The notes beneath the pieces were generated by a model. That model made no database searches. It saw only the letters and a list, made by a program, of their open reading frames with translations, and was not told where the DNA came from. A stretch of DNA of 11,169 nt, from the NCBI RefSeq assembly GCF_000003605.2, contig NW_003142308.1:1995-13163 (forward strand), written 5' to 3'. Origin of the DNA: Saccoglossus kowalevskii. Lineage: Eukaryota > Hemichordata > Enteropneusta > Harrimaniidae. This document shows, piece after piece, positions 1 to 8,340 of the stretch. A program made the translations under genes and the position numbers. Position 1 is the stretch's first letter. Each line of letters begins with the position of its first letter.

Positions 1-110
1 GGAAATAATCCAAATGGATTGTCTTCAAAATATTTTGCTAATCTTTAATTTCCTCGCAAATATAACCCACCTTCGTTCGTCAGCAACGTTTGTAATAATT
101 TTGTTGTCTG

Positions 111-147
111 TTAAAGCGCGGTAGTCGTCGCGCTGTGCATGTGCGAG
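111..147 (+). repeat. left terminal inverted repeat with TTAA
   Basis: Begins TTAAAGCGCGGTAGTCG. Its reverse complement matches 372-408 at 33 of 37 positions, and the first 17 bases from the TTAA inwards are identical. An additional small imperfect hairpin (ATATATG / CATATAC) lies just inside it at about 149-166. Confidence 0.75.
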
Positions 148-171
148 ATATATGGGTCGCATATACCAAAG

Positions 172-239
172 ATGGCGACTTTGACTGTTGCGCAGATTAA
201 CGAGTACAAACTGAGACGTTTCCAAGCTTTAATTGGGTA
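172..239 (+). pseudogene. orphan first coding exon with splice donor, carried inside the MITE
   Basis: An ATG in a strong start context (CAAAGATGGCG) opens a short frame reading MATLTVAQINEYKLRRFQAL followed by I-G. The frame hits TAA at 238-240, but just before it is a good splice donor (GG|GTAATT, GT at 237-238), so this looks like exon 1 of a split gene rather than a complete peptide. The composition is protein-like, with an amphipathic alternation of Leu, Ile, Lys, Arg and Phe. The pattern faintly recalls the start of a SAP-type DNA-binding helix pair, but there is too little to assign a domain. The simplest reading is that the MITE is an internal-deletion derivative that kept the promoter-proximal exon of its autonomous parent. 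No downstream exon is recognisable before 372. I do not know the parent gene. Confidence 0.35.
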
Positions 240-371
240 ATTTTCATGTGATTGGAAGGTATCGAAGGAGTCACCGGTGGTAATCAGTACAAGTCGCGCC
301 CAGGTCATACTTGTGATTTCCATTTGAAGAGCGCTTGGATTGTGGGAAAATCAATGTTTATCAACACAAAT

Positions 372-408
372 GTCGAACATGCGCAGCGCAACGACTACCG
401 CGCTTTAA
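372..408 (-). repeat. right terminal inverted repeat with TTAA
   Basis: Ends in CGACTACCGCGCTTTAA, the reverse complement of the left end. The four differences from the left copy all lie in the inner part, as expected when the terminal bases are what the transposase recognises. Confidence 0.75.
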
Positions 409-858
409 TATGTCTACATTTTTTGGGGTTGAAGTTGATTCAGATTTCTATATTACATGTTTTAGAAATCATTTCTGGCATAAAATGTCCATCGCTACAT
501 AGTTTATTTAACACTTCCTCGAACGATCAAATTGGATTCGGATCATTTTTCTAATGTCCATAATTATTTAATAATATTTTTAACCAACTATGAATGTACA
601 TTATTACATATAATTACAGAATTTACATCATTCATTCCGTATCAGTTGTGTATTCATATCTTTTATTTTACCTAATAATAAACAGTAATCACATATTCAG
701 AAATTATTTTCTACATTATTTTGCAATTCCGAATCTCTTGACAGAATTTGGGCCGCGAGAATTATTTTCCCCACTAAACTAGCGACGTTTTACATGATGT
801 TTAATTATTTACTTTTTTGAAAATTAATTATATAATAGCGATGGAATCATGTATAGTA

Positions 859-875
859 TGTACATATTATGTACA
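859..875. repeat. perfect palindrome
   Basis: TGTACATA, one central T, then TATGTACA: 8-bp perfect arms. Short AT-rich palindromes are common at this base composition, so no function is claimed. Confidence 0.5.
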
Positions 876-929
876 CCAGCATTTAATTCGAAACTCCATA
901 GTACACTTAGTGTGTATTTAATTGAATCC

Positions 930-961
930 GGTCGATTGTCACTGCTGGGGAAGCATCGACC
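930..961. repeat. hairpin, 7-bp stem with 18-base loop
   Basis: GGTCGAT (930-936) pairs with ATCGACC (955-961). The loop and the downstream flank share a GTCACTG followed by GGG motif (about 938-949 and 967-977), so there is also a small direct repeat. It lies in one of the few GC-richer patches of the stretch. No family recognised. Confidence 0.4.
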
Positions 962-3038
962 ATCTAGTCACTGTAGGGCGTGAACATTACGAATCATTTT
1001 AGTGGTGAGGCGCTCTACCGTGTGCGCGAATTTTAATACCGTGTTGCGTGTTTTGTGTAAATGTTCGTTTACTTTTTAAATTATTTTAATTTCTATGACA
1101 CCCTAGGAATGAAACAGAGATGTAATGAGTGTATTTTACTACATGCATTAACATGCACTTGTAATTGAAAATGTACCCAACCACAGATCCTAAAACCCAT
1201 CATAGATCGTCGTGTGACACGACCATGAACACAAACCAAATGACTGTCAGCAATCGAAAAATAAAACAATTACCTGACAAGTACATAGTCAAATAAGAGA
1301 AAGATGCAACTCACAGAAAGGCGCCATGTTTATGTAGTGCATCTATATTATCATATGGTTCCTGAAGATTTGTTTAGTTTAAAGCTCTATTCTTAAGAAA
1401 TATGAAATACATTAGATTAATCAGTGAACCCAGAAATCATTTTTTTTTGCAATGTGAAATTATTACATTAATCTGTATGCGAGTGTGTTTAAAGACAGAC
1501 CATGCACTCAGCGAACAAAATACAACTTATCAATAACAAAAATTTGATATTTTTGTAAATTAATTAAATATTCGAAAAATAGGGTTTCCCGGGTCAATAT
1601 TAAAATGTCATATTTGATTAATAGTAATATTCATCTCTCATAAATTTTCTATCTGCAAGTAATTTATTTTTGACAAAATTTATCAGGAACACAATAATAT
1701 ATCTTGGTTGACTACACTGACCCTGCTTCATCAGTGTAATAGAAACAGTTGTTCTACCTCAATACTGTGTTGGAGGTGCAGGTGAATACGATTCCCGCAA
1801 ATACGAACAAAAAAAAATTAAACAGTTCAACGACCGTGTTTTATTTGCCCTATTGTGATTCGATGAGATGTGCCCAGGGTAAATGTATATATCGCTTATT
1901 AAATGCAACTAAATAAGGTAAATCACATGACCAACCTATTCAAGAAATGCTACCGGAATTCATTAGATAAAATAAATCAATGATGAAAGTAATTTGTAAC
2001 TATGATGTGTTTTAGAGAAAAAAAAATGCTATATATTTAAATTGAAAAGCAAACGGCGAAGACACTTTTCTGTTTGCATGAATTATTTATGAGAAAGTAA
2101 TTTTGAATTCAAAACAAAACGCTCGTACATGCTAGGCCAGTCAGTACCATATTTTAAATAAACTGAGAAGACGTTGCAAACGTGCTAAGGCACTTTAATC
2201 CTGGTATGATTTATATGTGTGATAGTAATGTTGAAATATGAAACACGACGCGGTTAATTCTTCTTGACAAGAAACAATATTATTTACACTAATGAAAGTC
2301 CTTCTAAGGCATTGGACCAACTAAATACAGAGTAATCATCGCGGACATACGCGAAAATGCTTTGATACACATTGAGACTCAACTTACAATATGAAGATGG
2401 CGAACGTCTGAAAAGCGTCAGAATGCTTCGAATTAGTGTAGCATAGTTAAATCACGCGTTGTTTCGGTTGGTGAATATAATTCCTATCAAATACAATGAA
2501 CGAAAAATCAATTATCGTTTTACTCGTGGTCATTTTTAAAATCCCAGTTTTCCACGCTTTTCAAACCCAATCAACACATGTTAGCTGCTAGCTTCAATTA
2601 CACAATGATTTATCTTAATGTTTTTGCATATCAGTAACCACGGAAATATACTGGTACAAACGATCAGCTGGATTAGCTGTGAATTGGTTAGAAGTATTTT
2701 TGTTGAGACATAATAGGCAATATACAGCTGTCTTGGAAAAGTTGAAGTTGTAAACCAATCCTTCATAATCACATTACACGTAGCTTTTAAGAGTTAACCT
2801 TGTAGATGTGTGACATCAATCACTCTTAGAACACGTCGAACATCGAATACTGACAATTCGAAGGAGAATAATTTAAATAAATGGTTTGAAAAAGACCAAT
2901 ATAACAAGATTTGAAGTCTTATAGCTTGACATCAGACATGTTTATCATATTATATAAGAAGAACTCAACATTGAGAAAGTTTCCAAACAATCTAAACGAT
3001 CACAGAGATTTATACGTACGAACTGATTCTGTGCCGTG

Positions 3039-3071
3039 ATAATCAGTCACTCTGGTATAATCACTGATTAT
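3039..3071. repeat. hairpin, 9-bp perfect stem
   Basis: ATAATCAGT (3039-3047) is the reverse complement of ACTGATTAT (3063-3071), with a 15-base loop. A third arm, ACTGATT, lies just upstream at about 3022-3028 and could pair with the first arm instead, giving two competing folds. Confidence 0.45.
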
Positions 3072-3242
3072 TTCAAAATGATCACACATATGCAATACTA
3101 ATCTTTTTACCATCTTACGATAATTGGGCGATATACTTTCATTTTGTGTGTCAACAATATGCAAAAACTACCTAGGGACGAATCTATCTTTTGTTTACAC
3201 ATGCCATAGATACCGAATTTCAGTATACTCTTGACAGCACTA

Positions 3243-3250
3243 TGACGTCA
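3243..3250. promoter_or_regulatory. perfect CRE palindrome TGACGTCA
   Basis: Full consensus site for CREB/ATF bZIP dimers, about 2.4 kb upstream of the ATG at 5680. Binding is inferred from the motif only. Confidence 0.35.
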
Positions 3251-4367
3251 TTTTACAATCAATGCATTGAGGAGCAACCGGGAAAAAGAATACAAAAGTA
3301 GCATACGAGCTTTTATTATATTTCATTGTACATAGTTTTGTCATAAATATGAAAAAATTACAAGCCTTGACTTTGTATTAATGTCAATTGACACTATTGA
3401 CGCGGAAAAACGTTGGATGTTTTTTCTGACTACTTTCTACGTGTTATCAGTTAGCGTGGAGTTCCGTTAGAACTATTTGTAATGTGGAATAAACTACAAA
3501 ATTACTAACTTTCACACATTTTCAGATACTCTTGATTAATCTATTATGTCGACAAAAAGGTCCCATATTTCGTGGGTGACTGTGTACAATTTCACGTTAT
3601 GTGTTCGTAGCATGCAAATTAAATAAACGCATGTAATAGAACTATTCCTTTCCGCATTTCATTCATTCATGTTGAGTTGTCGATACTGTAGTGTTGTGTG
3701 CATGTTTCTGAATTCTATTATTGTTATAGTCACAATGTGGGAAAACTAGAATATTTTATATCCATCTACGTTTGACAAATTTCACGTAAAAAGTACCTCA
3801 GCAGTTCTTAGATGCAAAGTTCAGGTAAGATAGGCGAAGGGTGAACTTTTATTAACTGTTCTTCATTTGGTTTTCAGCCTTTATTACACGTATTCATAAG
3901 TTGGCGATTAGGCAAGGTAGGAACCACCGGGATTTATATAACCACGTACTATCATAAATATTCAAACTCCACAATTTTATCTACGCTGTTGATTTAAGTC
4001 AGGACGTTGTCTTGTATTTTAAAATTGAACTTGAATTGCATTACGTCCCCGTGTCATTCAGGAAATTGCAGCCTAATTTCTAGGTAATGATTAAATACTG
4101 TTTAGCTACATATGAAAAAATGTAAAATTCCACACATATTTAGTGAGTCACGTACCACGTTACTCCACTCATTGTTCCTAGAAAGACACATGATAATTTA
4201 CATCAATTAGAGTTAGAGCACTCATTTCCTATTACACGTGTACTTATGTCAGATCGTATCATGAAATCTATAGTGACAAGAATGCATCGATTCGTATTAT
4301 AAGAAGTGGTAGTTGGTTATTTTGGATTCGAATTTTATGTCATAATTTAGCTAGTTTTACCAGACCT

Positions 4368-4375
4368 TGACGTCA
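4368..4375. promoter_or_regulatory. perfect CRE palindrome TGACGTCA
   Basis: Second full CREB/ATF consensus; the flanking T and A extend the palindrome to 10 bp (4367-4376). It lies about 0.9 kb upstream of the candidate TATA box at 5247. Confidence 0.35.
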
Positions 4376-5246
4376 AACGCACTCACGGAAAACGATGACG
4401 GCTAGAAATTCCCTTGAAATATTTATATTATTTATATTATATGAATATGCTGAATTGTCTGATCTGAACTGTTTTCATATGATAATGCCACAATAACAAT
4501 ATAGTATGTTAAATTATTCGTATTATTGGAATAATATTGAATCTAAATTGATATTTACATCTAACACTTGTCGATCAATAGGATTCGCCGCAATGTTATT
4601 GTATTTTTGAAATTGATTAATTCTGCATCATTTCTATTTATAATATACGTAAATCAATTAGTACCTCGTCGCCACCGTGTTGATAATGTTGACAATGCAT
4701 TTTCAAAATAAACCCTAGCATTTAGAAGTATTATCTCTGACCGATTCAGAGACATTCAAAACGTTTGGCACCGCCGATGACATTTATCTGACCGAAGCTC
4801 CAAACATTCTCTTTAACCTACTTCGTATTTCTAAAAATGACAAATGAGGTAATTAAATGGGCACTTAGGAATAAAAGGTGTAACATATGGTTTGTTCCTA
4901 CGACATATTGACGTCGACATGATATTGATTGGCGCGTGTCATTGTGCATGTTAATCTAGTCAAATTCACCCAGAGTCACAGTAATTGGTACGTATATTTT
5001 GAGTGCTGAAAACAAATATGTATACTATCATCCGTTTATTAGTATTATTTTGTAAACTGACAAACGCTGATGTGTAAAACATGGTGTTGCACTGTTCGAT
5101 TACCAGTACGTATGATTACACACTTCTTGTATTAAATATGTATGCTTGAGTAGTACGTGACAAGATGATGCTTATCCATCCATTAAGAAGCAGTAAGTAG
5201 AGTTCCCATGTTGGCTACGTTTTGAAATGTCACGCGTCCTTGTGAA

Positions 5247-5319
5247 TATAAATCGGAGTGTTTGAAGCATGACCACGTCATGATTTCAGCAGTGCTCAGT
5301 GAAGCATTTGTGCGGACAT
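5247..5319 (+). promoter_or_regulatory. candidate TATA core promoter of the membrane-protein gene
   Basis: TATAAAT at 5247-5253 is followed at the expected distance by initiator-like TCA sites (A at 5280 or 5288), and GGACAT at 5314-5319 fits the downstream promoter element consensus RGWYVT at about +27 from A5288. A CGTCA half-CRE (5276-5280) overlaps the first possible start. The local GC is higher than its surroundings. The distance to the coding start, about 390-400 bases, leaves room for a 5' UTR with an intron ending at 5670. TATA-like strings are frequent at this base composition, so the call rests on the combination. Confidence 0.35.
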
Positions 5320-5590
5320 TTAAGTGTGATCATTAGATTCGTTATATATTTTTGTTATTGATTGTCTCTTTTTCCTAAATACTTTCACTTAATTCCTTTA
5401 GTAGATTATATTGTATTTCTGTAATTATTGTTGATAACTCGGTTGGTTTACTGTGAATATTTCAATCCAAATTCACGCATTTTTTCAATGTAAATGACAA
5501 CAATTATAACAAACACGTCTTTCATTCTTCAAATATTGACACAAAATGAAATAGTACTATGAGTACCTTCGCCAATACTAATGATGATGA

Positions 5591-5636
5591 AAATGATGAT
5601 GCAATGTGGCGGGAAATGATGATGTAATGTTATGTA
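5591..5636 (+). repeat. 23-bp ATG-rich direct repeat (two copies)
   Basis: Copies at 5591-5613 and 5614-5636 share AAATGATGATG-Y-AATGT (16 of the first 17 bases) and then diverge; another ATGATGATG lies at 5581-5589. If this segment stays in the mature 5' leader it would place many upstream ATGs before the main start; if the splice site at 5670 is used it is removed as intron. Confidence 0.6.
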
Positions 5637-5638
5637 TA

Positions 5639-5670
5639 GATTAACATCGTGTGATTCATCTTTATCACAG
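5639..5670 (+). promoter_or_regulatory. branch point and 3' splice site before the coding exon
   Basis: GATTAAC (branch A at about 5643) is followed by a moderately pyrimidine-rich run and TTTATCACAG, with AG at 5669-5670. Branch-to-AG distance is about 26 bases, which is normal for animals. The exon would start ATCTATATA and reach the ATG at 5680 in nine bases. This favours 5680 over the upstream in-frame ATG at 5632, which would lie in the intron. The frame stays open across the junction, so an additional upstream coding exon is possible. Confidence 0.4.
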
Positions 5671-5679
5671 ATCTATATA

Positions 5680-6171
5680 ATGAATCGGTCAGAAGACACA
5701 TTGGTAGGACAATCTTACTCGCTTACAATGGAGACGAATAATAATGAGGATGTTGACATGTTAAATTTAACAGCGGGCGACGTCGAAACTCAAAAACCAG
5801 AAAAACGACGGCGAAGGCGAGGACGAAAGCGCCGGAAGAGTCGTAGGGGATATTTAACAAAACTGACGTCATTTGAACTTAAGATTATGTACGGCGTGAT
5901 GTGTCTCATTTTAGCAGGCTCGTCCCTTTTACCAGCTTTTATATTTTTCGGCGTGGGCTCGGCAATGACGACAATTCCTGTTGGTGGTGTTAATGTGTTT
6001 ATAGTAGTTGGTGGTGTTTTCCTGTGTATAGGACTTTTTAGTGGATGGACGGGTGTTTTTCTTTGCTGGCGTGCACGTACAAAAAGCCAAAGTCCCTGTG
6101 AATGCATATGTGATAAACAGAGCACAATATGCCAGTGTAGAGCATCGTACGAGCCAATTGTGAAAGTGTAA
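5680..6171 (+). CDS. small two-pass membrane protein with basic juxtamembrane segment and Cys-rich tail (family unknown)
   Basis: Start chosen at 5680 (A at -3, just after a likely 3' splice site); an in-frame ATG at 5632 would add 16 residues. The 163-residue product has a polar, Asn/Glu/Asp-rich N-terminus (1-41), a very basic stretch at 42-56 (12 of 15 residues are Arg or Lys), a hydrophobic segment at about 69-95, a short loop containing TTIPVGG, a second hydrophobic segment at about 104-130 ending LCWRAR, and a tail with five cysteines (C140, C142, C144, C151, C153). The tail also has a YEPI (YxxPhi) motif at 157-160 and ends V-K-V, which fits a class II PDZ ligand. No cleavable signal peptide is visible. 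By positive-inside logic both ends probably face the cytosol with a tiny lumenal or extracellular loop, and the basic stretch sits at the inner membrane face. The layout (two close membrane segments, then CW-basic) resembles TMEM100-type proteins, but I see no decisive sequence match. Codon use and a balanced amino acid mix argue for a real gene. It is probably the last or only coding exon; a TATA promoter candidate lies about 430 bp upstream. Confidence 0.72.
   Translation: MNRSEDTLVGQSYSLTMETNNNEDVDMLNLTAGDVETQKPEKRRRRRGRKRRKSRRGYLTKLTSFELKIMYGVMCLILAGSSLLPAFIFFGVGSAMTTIPVGGVNVFIVVGGVFLCIGLFSGWTGVFLCWRARTKSQSPCECICDKQSTICQCRASYEPIVKV
5864..5871. promoter_or_regulatory. third TGACGTCA, inside the coding exon
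   Basis: A perfect CRE palindrome falls within the codons for Leu62-Thr63-Ser64-Phe65. It may be fortuitous coding sequence, but it is the third perfect copy in about 2.6 kb. Confidence 0.25.
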
Positions 6172-6371
6172 TCAAGTTGTATATCTAATTTTACTTGAAC
6201 ATCAATATCAGAGTATACTTGCTGATAAACATTTATTTCAATGATCGACACACACCCCAAAGGAGGGAGGGTAGGAACCCTAATTTTTGATGCGAGTGCT
6301 CCGCAGCCACTTGAAAATGTGGACGGTGAGGGCGATTTTGATTCGAAAATTGACTACATTCACTTACAGCG

Positions 6372-6592
6372 TTTTACTGACAGACAACGTTAATTAACTT
6401 TTTACCCGCAGATTACGTATTATTTAAGTATATATTCACTTACATTTATATCTTACCGACAGTCTTCATTTACGTGCTACTGACACATTTTATGTCAGTT
6501 TTGTTGTTATTCTATATTTTCTACTGTTGTTAACGCCCATCTACGTTTTACTGGCAACTACATTTACGTGAACAGACACGTTTTACTGACAG
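6372..6592 (+). repeat. degenerate, irregularly spaced repeat cluster, core TTTTACTGACAG
   Basis: Six related 12-mers start at 6372, 6400, 6451, 6475, 6546 and 6581. Two or three are close to the core, and the others carry one to four substitutions, mostly C/T or A/G. CATTTACGTG recurs between them (6467-6476 and 6561-6570). Spacing is 28, 51, 24, 71 and 35 bases, so this is either a decayed minisatellite with a unit of roughly 24-28 bp or a cluster of binding sites. Confidence 0.45.
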
Positions 6593-7207
6593 CGTAGAGA
6601 CCCTTGCTTTTTTTTCAAATACATAAAAAAAACTTATCTTGAGTGAAATGACTTTTATTAAGACAGTGTATTTGTGACTAATCACTCGTCTTATGGTTCC
6701 ACTCATGTAAAGCCTCGTATACATGAGACGCCATTTCAACTACATTTGCGCAAGTTTTGCATCCATATTGGACAACAGCTTTTGAAACGGTCATAGTTGA
6801 CCTCAAAATTCATTATGTTACAAATACATCATCGAAACGTTAAATATAGTGATGGCTTTACAAATAACTAAAAACATGTCATGCTCCACGTGTGGAATCT
6901 CCATACAGCAAGCTGATGTATAACACATTATATCATGTCATACAATATGACCGAGTACGTATAATTTCATCTGCAAACTTATATTTTCTTTAAATCGTAA
7001 AGCCTTTGGTTTGTGAATACTGTCGTCGTGTATAATATGGAAAAGCCGCATTTTCTTTGAAGGACGGCCATACATCAATTTACGTCACAGTAGCGTTGGA
7101 TGCGTCATATGAAAACAATGTATTCTTAATGAGAAACCATTGCTGAACATTTTACTTATAGGTAAAGTACGGCTACGAGAACGGCAGTTAATAGATTCCA
7201 CACAGAA

Positions 7208-7306
7208 TATCTATCGCTAGTTACTAGTTACCATACGAAGTACTACTGACAATTTGGCGTGTTTGTGTTTATCGGGTGGCATGTTGTTATAGTACACGTG
7301 TGTTAA
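7208..7306 (+). repeat. dispersed repeat, copy A
   Basis: This segment is related to 8544-8621 in the same orientation. The left part aligns over TTACCATACGAAGTACTACTG versus TTGCCGTACCAAGTACCACTG with mostly transitions. The right 29 bases match at 24, ending in a 16-base exact block AGTACACGTGTGTTAA. Copy A has about 21 extra bases in the middle. Neither flank extends the match, so the ends of the repeat are roughly as given. It contains a CACGTG E-box. Family not recognised. Confidence 0.55.
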
Positions 7307-7384
7307 AATCGATGGTCGAATCAAGGGCAGTAGACAACAAATGTTGAGTCAGAGACTTTAATTCAATATATGATTGAAATATTA

Positions 7385-7394
7385 AATAAATAAA
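7385..7394 (+). terminator. overlapping AATAAA polyadenylation signals
   Basis: AATAAA occurs at 7385-7390 and again at 7389-7394. These are the first canonical signals on the plus strand after the stop at 6171. Use by that gene would imply a 3' UTR of about 1.2 kb, which is possible but unproven in such AT-rich DNA. Confidence 0.25.
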
Positions 7395-7989
7395 TACATT
7401 TACAGGCGCAAATTTATGGTAATTATTGTAATGTTTAGCCCATCCAACAGGTCAGTATAAACAATAATGGGTCGTACACATCATTAAGTACTGGCAATGT
7501 AATTATCGTGTAAATTCTAGGAATATCACCACCACCAGCATGTTTTGTTTTTGTTGCATTGTTAGGCGGTAAATCGTGTCGCACCCAACATAGTTTGGAA
7601 CGTTCCAAAGCGTGTAATCAACATTCTAACGTTCACATCGCGTGCCCCCTGAGTTGTACGGAAATTTTATTAATGGCAGTCATAAGGATGGGTCGACCAC
7701 CAAATTACCTTCATCGTTCAGTAGAAAAAAAGCGTGATTTTTGCCATTTTCGAAAATTGTACGTCGGTCATAAATCAATATTCAACATGTTGAAATTATT
7801 GCTTAATCGAGCCTGTTCTCGATATTTCTTTTTGTTCCCATTGGTAATATTATGGAATTCGTTTCTTAAATTATGTTGTCGGCTGGCTGGCTGGCGATTT
7901 TGCGATTAAAACAGAGAACAAATAATAATTTGTTCGAAAATAAATACATGACTGCTATATTAATATACGAATAAGTTTCGTACTTTGCC
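7395..7989. other. non-coding stretch with an unsupported 116-residue plus frame
   Basis: The frame at 7559-7909 (plus) encodes a Cys/Arg/Leu-rich product without a domain, signal peptide or repeat that I recognise, and no splice or promoter signals support it. CpG density rises in 7560-7700. A small GGCTGGCTGGC tandem lies at about 7880-7890. I do not call a gene. Confidence 0.35.
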
Positions 7990-8340
7990 CAAACTCATGT
8001 TTCTACACGACTAAGTGCGATGTACCATGCGTCAAGGGTAAGGTACGAGTCAAAAATCGTTCGCATATTGAACGACAAATTAATGGTCACATGTGCTATA
8101 TGGCGGACACTTTATGGTCAGTTGAAGACGTGTCACACCCCGTATATTTACCAACTGGAGCGGGTTGAAAGCGTTCCGCATGCGTTTTCAAAAAGCACCC
8201 GGCCGTATCTTTTAAGCGCTAGACGCATTGCATTGACGCTGCAGATTGATGTCCTCTCAACACTAACACGACGGCGCAAGACGTTCTGAAATTACAAGTT
8301 TAAGGCGCAACAATCAAAACAGTACTGTGTGTGGCACGGC
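7990..8340. other. CpG-rich interval without a convincing gene
   Basis: I count about 20 CpG in 8041-8285, against none to three per 60 bases in neighbouring lines, and GC reaches about half in 8161-8220. An open frame of 89 codons (8020-8289, plus) covers most of it; its product is basic with no known domain, so the frame may be a by-product of the composition. It could be a regulatory CpG-rich element, an eroded mobile element or a fragment of an unrecognised gene. Confidence 0.35.

Larger units (their letters stand above)
111..408. mobile_element. TTAA-flanked MITE (piggyBac-like or Kolobok-like, non-autonomous)
   Basis: Both ends carry TTAA (111-114 and 405-408), followed inwards by 33-bp terminal inverted repeats (115-147 and 372-404) that match at 29 of 33 positions; the outer 13 bases AGCGCGGTAGTCG are identical. 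Body plus repeats is 290 bp, a typical MITE size, with no transposase open frame. TTAA target duplication is known for the piggyBac and Kolobok superfamilies, so the element was probably mobilised by one of those; the ends alone do not decide which. It is visibly richer in CpG than the flanking AT-rich DNA. A gene-like first exon sits inside it at 172. The alternative, a chance inverted repeat, is unlikely given 33/37 matches including the exact TTAA edges. Confidence 0.7.
409..2340. other. AT-rich non-coding stretch, no gene seen
   Basis: No frame here has gene-like composition; the longest, 594-782 on the plus strand, is Ile/Tyr/Phe-rich and follows the AT bias. Visible structure is limited to a perfect 17-base palindrome at 859-875, a hairpin at 930-961, and several A or T runs. 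It could be intergenic DNA or part of a large intron; the sequence does not tell which. Confidence 0.5.
2341..5240. other. AT-rich non-coding stretch upstream of the membrane-protein gene
   Basis: I found no convincing exon on either strand; the 63-residue minus frame at 2581-2772 has no recognisable domain and no supporting splice or start signals. Visible items are an AAGATGGCG motif (YY1-like) at about 2395, a hairpin at 3039-3071, perfect TGACGTCA sites at 3243 and 4368, a near match at 4909, a CACGTG E-box at 4235, and a short TATTTATAT duplication near 4420-4441. The distal 5' regulatory region of the gene at 5680 may lie here. Confidence 0.45.
6172..7384 (+). other. region downstream of the membrane-protein gene, possible 3' UTR
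   Basis: No gene seen. A GATAAA variant occurs soon after the stop (about 6223), AATACA at about 6619, and the first canonical AATAAA only at 7385. A CA/GGAGGGAGGG patch lies at 6250-6270. The degenerate repeat cluster at 6372-6592 is the main visible structure, and the first copy of a dispersed repeat lies at 7208-7306. The minus frame at 6548-6739 runs through that repeat cluster and has no domain. Confidence 0.35.

Noticed and set aside
25-323. Minus-strand frames of 66 and 70 codons over the MITE
   Set aside because: They run through the inverted repeat and give the same HSAT-like or HAQR-like ends from both arms; likely by-products of the repeat.
5790-6260. 156-codon minus-strand open frame
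   Set aside because: It is the antisense shadow of the membrane-protein exon; the Arg-rich end mirrors the basic segment.
7559-7909. 116-codon plus-strand open frame
   Set aside because: No recognisable domain, no splice or promoter support, and composition consistent with a chance frame.
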